DNA of 26,308 bases, from positions 1 to 26,308 of the forward strand of contig JBJDYU010000003.1 in the NCBI GenBank assembly GCA_051867615.1, written 5' to 3'. Made by a program: the position numbers and the translations under genes. The notes beneath the pieces were generated by a model. It was not told where the DNA came from. It saw only the letters and a program-made list of their open reading frames with translations, and searched no databases. This stretch comes from RGIG5472 sp051867615 (GTDB lineage Bacteria > Bacillota > Clostridia > Oscillospirales > Oscillospiraceae). This document shows, in pieces, positions 23,189 to 26,308 of the stretch. How positions within the stretch are numbered: the first letter of the stretch is position 1; every line of letters starts with the position of its first letter.

Positions 23189-23512
23189 AGAATGTCCAAG
23201 GGGGACGTTGTCCCCCCTGGATGCAAAAGCGCCGCGCCGCAGGCGGCACAGCGCTTTTGATACCCCCCTCGCCTCGCCAAAACGGCTTCGCCGTTTTGTG
23301 CGAATATTCGCGGAGTGCTGCAGCGCGCTTGCCGCGAGCGCGGCTCGCACGTTTGCACTCCGAGAGGTGTTTTTCCGACGTACACAAGGTGAATTGCCCG
23401 CCAGGGCAAGAGAAAGTGGCCTGGTCCACGCCGCCGGAAAAACAGATAATATCCGCTTTCGCCAAATAGGGCGAAAGGCTTTGAGATTTTCCTGATATAG
23501 GAGGATAAACAT
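23189..23512. repeat. Structured spacer between pheS and pheT
   Basis: The 324 bp contain no credible gene but a chain of palindromes. GGGGGAC/GTCCCCC lies at 23200-23217. CAAAAGCGC/GCGCTTTTG (23224-23232, 23251-23259) encloses a smaller stem. CAAAACGGC/GCCGTTTTG is at 23278-23286 and 23290-23298, and a perfect 12-mer GCGAATATTCGC at 23300-23311. GGAGTGC/GCACTCC is at 23312-23318 and 23355-23361, and CTTTCGCC/GGCGAAAG at 23456-23463 and 23470-23477. None has a T-run typical of a terminator. pheS and pheT are usually separated by only a few bases, so this looks like an inserted repeat unit or an RNA element. The pheT ribosome binding site AGGAGG ends the spacer. Confidence 0.6.
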
Positions 23513-26203
23513 ATGAATCTAAGCCGCAAATGGCTCAACGAGTTCGTCACCGTTGACGCCAGCGATAAAGACTTTGCCGAGGCCATGACCCTCTCCGGCT
23601 CCAAGGTGGAGACCACGGAGGCCCCCGGCGCGGAGATCAGCAACGTGGTGGTGGGCCGCATCCTCTCCATGGAGCGCCACCCCAACAGCGACCATATGTG
23701 GGTCTGCCAGCTGGATGTGGGCAGGGAGGAGAGCGTCCAGATCGTCACCGGCGCGTGGAACGTCCACGTGGGCGATCTGGTCCCCGCCGCCCTCCACAAA
23801 TCCACCCTGCCCGGCGGCATCAAGATCGAAAAGGGCAAGCTGCGGGGTGTGCCCTCCAACGGTATGCTCTGCTCCCTCAAGGAGCTGAATCTGGACGAGC
23901 GCGACTTCCCCTACGCCGTCATCACCGCCGCGGCGATCCTCGGCGACTATAAGCCCCTCGACCCCGAAAAGCCCTCCATCCCCGCGGACGTGCAGCCCGG
24001 CCACAAGATCTACGGCCCTGTAGTGGCCGCGAAGGTCACGGCGGTGGAAAACGCCGGCAATGGCCAGTGGAAGTGCAGTCTCAGCGACGGCAAGGCGGCA
24101 TACGAAGTTATCACGCCCTGCCAGAACATCCACGAGGACGATCTCGTGGCCTACAACACCAAGACCTACACCATCTGCACCCTGGCGGACCTCCATGCCC
24201 AGCAGGCGGAGTTCCCCCACTGCATCGCGGACGGTATCTTCGTCCTGCAGGAGGAGGGCGTGCAGAGCGGCGACGACATCAAGCCCGTCATCAACGCGGA
24301 CGACCGGGTGGTGGAGTTTGAGATCACGCCCAACCGCCCCGACTGCCTGAGCGTCATCGGTCTCGCCCGGGAGGCCGCCGCCACCTTCGGCGCCGAGCTG
24401 CGGCTCCACGAGCCGGTGGTGAAGGGCGGCGCCGAGGGCAGCCTCTGCGAGCTGCTGGACGTGGAGACCCCGGCGGCGGACCTCTGCCCCCGCTACACCG
24501 CCCGCATGGTGCGCAATGTGAAGATCGCCCCCTCCCCCAAGTGGATGCGGGAGCGCCTGCGCTCCATGGGCGTGCGCCCCATCAACAACATCGTGGATAT
24601 CACCAACTACGTCATGCTGGAGTACGGCCAGCCCATGCACGCCTTCGACTACCGCTACGTCAAGGGCGGCAAAATCGTCGTCCGCCGGGCGGAGGACGGC
24701 GAGGAGCTGACCACCCTGGACGGCAATGTGCGCAGGCTGACGAGCAATATGCTGGTCATCGCGGACGAGACGCGGGCCGTGGGCCTCGCGGGCATCATGG
24801 GTGGCGAGAACAGCGAGATCGTGGACGATACCGTGGATGTGGTCTTCGAGTCCGCCAACTTCGACGGCACCTGCATCCGCAAGACCGCCCTGGCTCTGGG
24901 TATGCGCACCGAGGCCAGCGCCAAGTTCGAGAAGGGTCTTGACCCCCTCAACACCCTGCCCGCCGTGAACCGTGCCTGCGAGCTGGTGGAGCTGCTGGGC
25001 GCGGGCGAGGTGCTGGACGGCGTCATCGACATTCTGAACCACGTCCCCCAGCCCACCGTCCTGAAGCTGGAGCCGGAGCGCATCAACGCCCTCCTCGGCA
25101 CCGAGGTGGAGGCGGAGGAGATGCGCCGCATCCTGCGCAAGCTGGACTTCCGGGTGGAGGGCGATCAGGTCACCGTGCCCTCCTGGCGCGGCGACGTGCA
25201 GCGCATGGCCGATCTGGCAGAGGAAGTGGCCCGCTTCCACGGCTACAACAACATCCCCTGCACCCTCACGCGGGGCCAGACCACGCTTGGCGGCTATTCC
25301 CACGCCCAGCGGACGGAAAACCGCCTCGGCGCGCTCTGCCGTGCCTGCGGCTACAACGAGATCATCACCTACTCCTTCATCTCCCCCACCTACTATGACA
25401 AGATCCGCTGGGCGGCGGACGACCCGCGCCGGGAGAGCTTCAGGATTTTGAATCCCCTCGGCGAGGACACCTCCATCATGCGCACCACCGTCCTGCCCTC
25501 CATGCTGGAGATCCTGAGCCGGAACTACAACTACCGCAATAAGGACGTGAAGCTGTATGAGATCGGCAAGACCTATCTCCCCGGCGGCGAGGACGGTCTC
25601 GCGGTGGAGAACAAGACCCTCTCTCTCGGCGCGTACGGCGAGGGCATGGACTTCTACGCCATAAAGGGCGTGGTGGAGACCATCCTCAAGGACCTGCGCA
25701 TCACCGACGTGCGCTTTGAGACCTGCGGCGACAATCCCTCCTATCATCCCGGCCGCTGCGCCGCCGTCTATGTGAACGGCGAGTACGCGGGCGTGTTCGG
25801 CCAGATCCATCCTCTGGTGGGCCGCAACTATGGCGTGGAAGCGGAGCTGTACTGCGCGGAGCTGTCCTTTGAGGCGCTGCTGGCGGCGCAGGGCGCGGAC
25901 CCCGAGTACGTGCCCCTGCCCAAGTTCCCCGCCGTGGAGCGCGACATCGCCGTGGTGTGCGGCAAGTCCGTCACCGTGGGCCAGCTGGAGGACGCCATCC
26001 GCCGCGGCGGCAAGTCCTATCTCAAGAGCGTGGAGCTGTTCGACATCTACACCGGCGCCGGCATCCCCCAGGGGATGAAGAGCGTGGCCTTCAGCCTGAC
26101 GCTCCGCTCCGACGAGGGCAACCTCACCGGCGAAGAAGCGGACGCGGATATGCGGGATATTCTGAAGGCCCTCGAGGAGGACTGCGGCGCGAAGCTGCGG
26201 TAA
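23513..26203 (+). CDS. pheT: Phenylalanine--tRNA ligase beta subunit with extra internal domain
   Basis: An 896-residue subunit, about 90-100 residues longer than common bacterial PheT. The order is: B1 start MNLSRKWLNEFV; EMAP/OB tRNA-binding domain (about 43-126, HPNSDHMWVCQLDVG, SNGMLCS); an unusual segment (about 131-238); the B3/B4 editing domain from ITPNRPDCLSVIGLARE (271-287) on; B5 (about 495-565); the catalytic-like B6/B7 with RTTVLPSMLEILSRN; and a C-terminal FDX-ACB anticodon-binding domain (about 802-896, FPAVERDIAVV). The extra segment reads like a decayed second OB domain: PVVAAKVTAVE, WKCSL, EVITPCQNIHEDDLV mirror NVVVGRILSME, WVCQL, QIVTGAWNVHVGDLV of the first. The rest is normal. 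It has an AGGAGG ribosome binding site. Confidence 0.97.
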   Translation: MNLSRKWLNEFVTVDASDKDFAEAMTLSGSKVETTEAPGAEISNVVVGRILSMERHPNSDHMWVCQLDVGREESVQIVTGAWNVHVGDLVPAALHKSTLPGGIKIEKGKLRGVPSNGMLCSLKELNLDERDFPYAVITAAAILGDYKPLDPEKPSIPADVQPGHKIYGPVVAAKVTAVENAGNGQWKCSLSDGKAAYEVITPCQNIHEDDLVAYNTKTYTICTLADLHAQQAEFPHCIADGIFVLQEEGVQSGDDIKPVINADDRVVEFEITPNRPDCLSVIGLAREAAATFGAELRLHEPVVKGGAEGSLCELLDVETPAADLCPRYTARMVRNVKIAPSPKWMRERLRSMGVRPINNIVDITNYVMLEYGQPMHAFDYRYVKGGKIVVRRAEDGEELTTLDGNVRRLTSNMLVIADETRAVGLAGIMGGENSEIVDDTVDVVFESANFDGTCIRKTALALGMRTEASAKFEKGLDPLNTLPAVNRACELVELLGAGEVLDGVIDILNHVPQPTVLKLEPERINALLGTEVEAEEMRRILRKLDFRVEGDQVTVPSWRGDVQRMADLAEEVARFHGYNNIPCTLTRGQTTLGGYSHAQRTENRLGALCRACGYNEIITYSFISPTYYDKIRWAADDPRRESFRILNPLGEDTSIMRTTVLPSMLEILSRNYNYRNKDVKLYEIGKTYLPGGEDGLAVENKTLSLGAYGEGMDFYAIKGVVETILKDLRITDVRFETCGDNPSYHPGRCAAVYVNGEYAGVFGQIHPLVGRNYGVEAELYCAELSFEALLAAQGADPEYVPLPKFPAVERDIAVVCGKSVTVGQLEDAIRRGGKSYLKSVELFDIYTGAGIPQGMKSVAFSLTLRSDEGNLTGEEADADMRDILKALEEDCGAKLR

Positions 26204-26224
26204 GGGCAAGCCAAAACGAAAAAA

Positions 26225-26308
26225 GCCGGACGCGGATGCGTCCGGCAGCCGTAAAGTCAAAACCTCCGGCTAAGCCGGAGGCTTGAGTAAGCCCTATAAG
26301 GGCTTTAT
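26225..26308. repeat. Triple hairpin cluster behind pheT
   Basis: Three consecutive palindromes follow the pheT stop codon: GCCGGACGC/GCGTCCGGC (26225-26233, 26238-26246), CCTCCGGC/GCCGGAGG (26263-26270, 26274-26281) and AAGCCC/GGGCTT (26289-26294, 26300-26305). Only weak T-tracts follow, so the first could end the pheST transcript inefficiently. The second matches, in inverted orientation, the hairpin at the left window edge, suggesting a dispersed repeat family. The element continues beyond the window. Confidence 0.55.

Noticed and set aside
22031..23512. 493-codon minus-strand open frame
   Set aside because: Antisense of pheS and the spacer; composition is that of a shadow frame.
23519..26260. 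913-codon minus-strand open frame
   Set aside because: Antisense of pheT with the same artefactual composition and no ribosome binding site.

Overview
The window reads as a stretch of core chromosome from a GC-rich Gram-positive anaerobe of class Clostridia, most like the gut Oscillospiraceae (Flavonifractor/Oscillibacter-type bacteria). This is inferred from content, because there is no 16S gene. The supporting signs are a phenylalanine-type T-box RNA, a glmS ribozyme, the infC-rpmI-rplT operon with an attenuating leader, a lipoprotein-alr-mazF block in the order known from Bacillus (ydcC-alr-ndoA), nrdR, a DUF2975/YozG-type pair, and a very large 2-hydroxyacyl-CoA dehydratase activase-like protein typical of anaerobic Clostridia. 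The GC content is visibly above 60 percent, which produces many long antisense open frames that are not genes.

Layout. 1-4.5 kb: the 1433-residue activase-like protein (minus strand) with its terminator and promoter. 4.55-6.08 kb: infC-rpmI-rplT (minus) with a strong promoter, an attenuator and, right behind the rplT stop codon, a 151-bp inverted-repeat element. 6.1-7.35 kb: a DUF2975 membrane protein and small XRE regulator under a palindrome-flanked promoter, then a 48-residue Asn-rich small protein. 7.37-9.75 kb: a PAP2-family membrane phosphatase (minus), a YfcE-type phosphodiesterase and an EamA transporter (plus). 10.0-11.1 kb: a phosphofructokinase of the mixed ATP/PPi group. 11.2-16.1 kb (minus): glmS behind a glmS ribozyme, then an RlmI-like methyltransferase, a DUF1275 membrane protein and an RluA-type pseudouridine synthase. 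16.2-18.6 kb: a DUF421 membrane protein, nrdR, and two proteins of unknown function, one exported. 18.7-21.2 kb (minus): a lipoprotein, alanine racemase and a MazF toxin with no visible MazE. 21.3-26.2 kb (plus): T-box leader, histidine phosphatase, pheS, a 324-bp structured spacer and pheT.

Most genes serve translation (IF-3, L35, L20, PheRS, pseudouridine synthase, rRNA methyltransferase) and cell-wall precursor supply (GlmS, Alr). Three of the operons carry RNA-level control: the infC attenuator, the glmS ribozyme and the Phe T-box.

The most unusual observations are: an extra segment of about 105 residues in PheT that resembles a decayed second copy of its OB-fold tRNA-binding domain; a histidine phosphatase lying between the T-box and pheS; the apparently unpaired MazF; and compact inverted-repeat elements behind rplT, between pheS and pheT, and at both window edges. 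I see no CRISPR array, phage, transposase, tRNA or rRNA gene.
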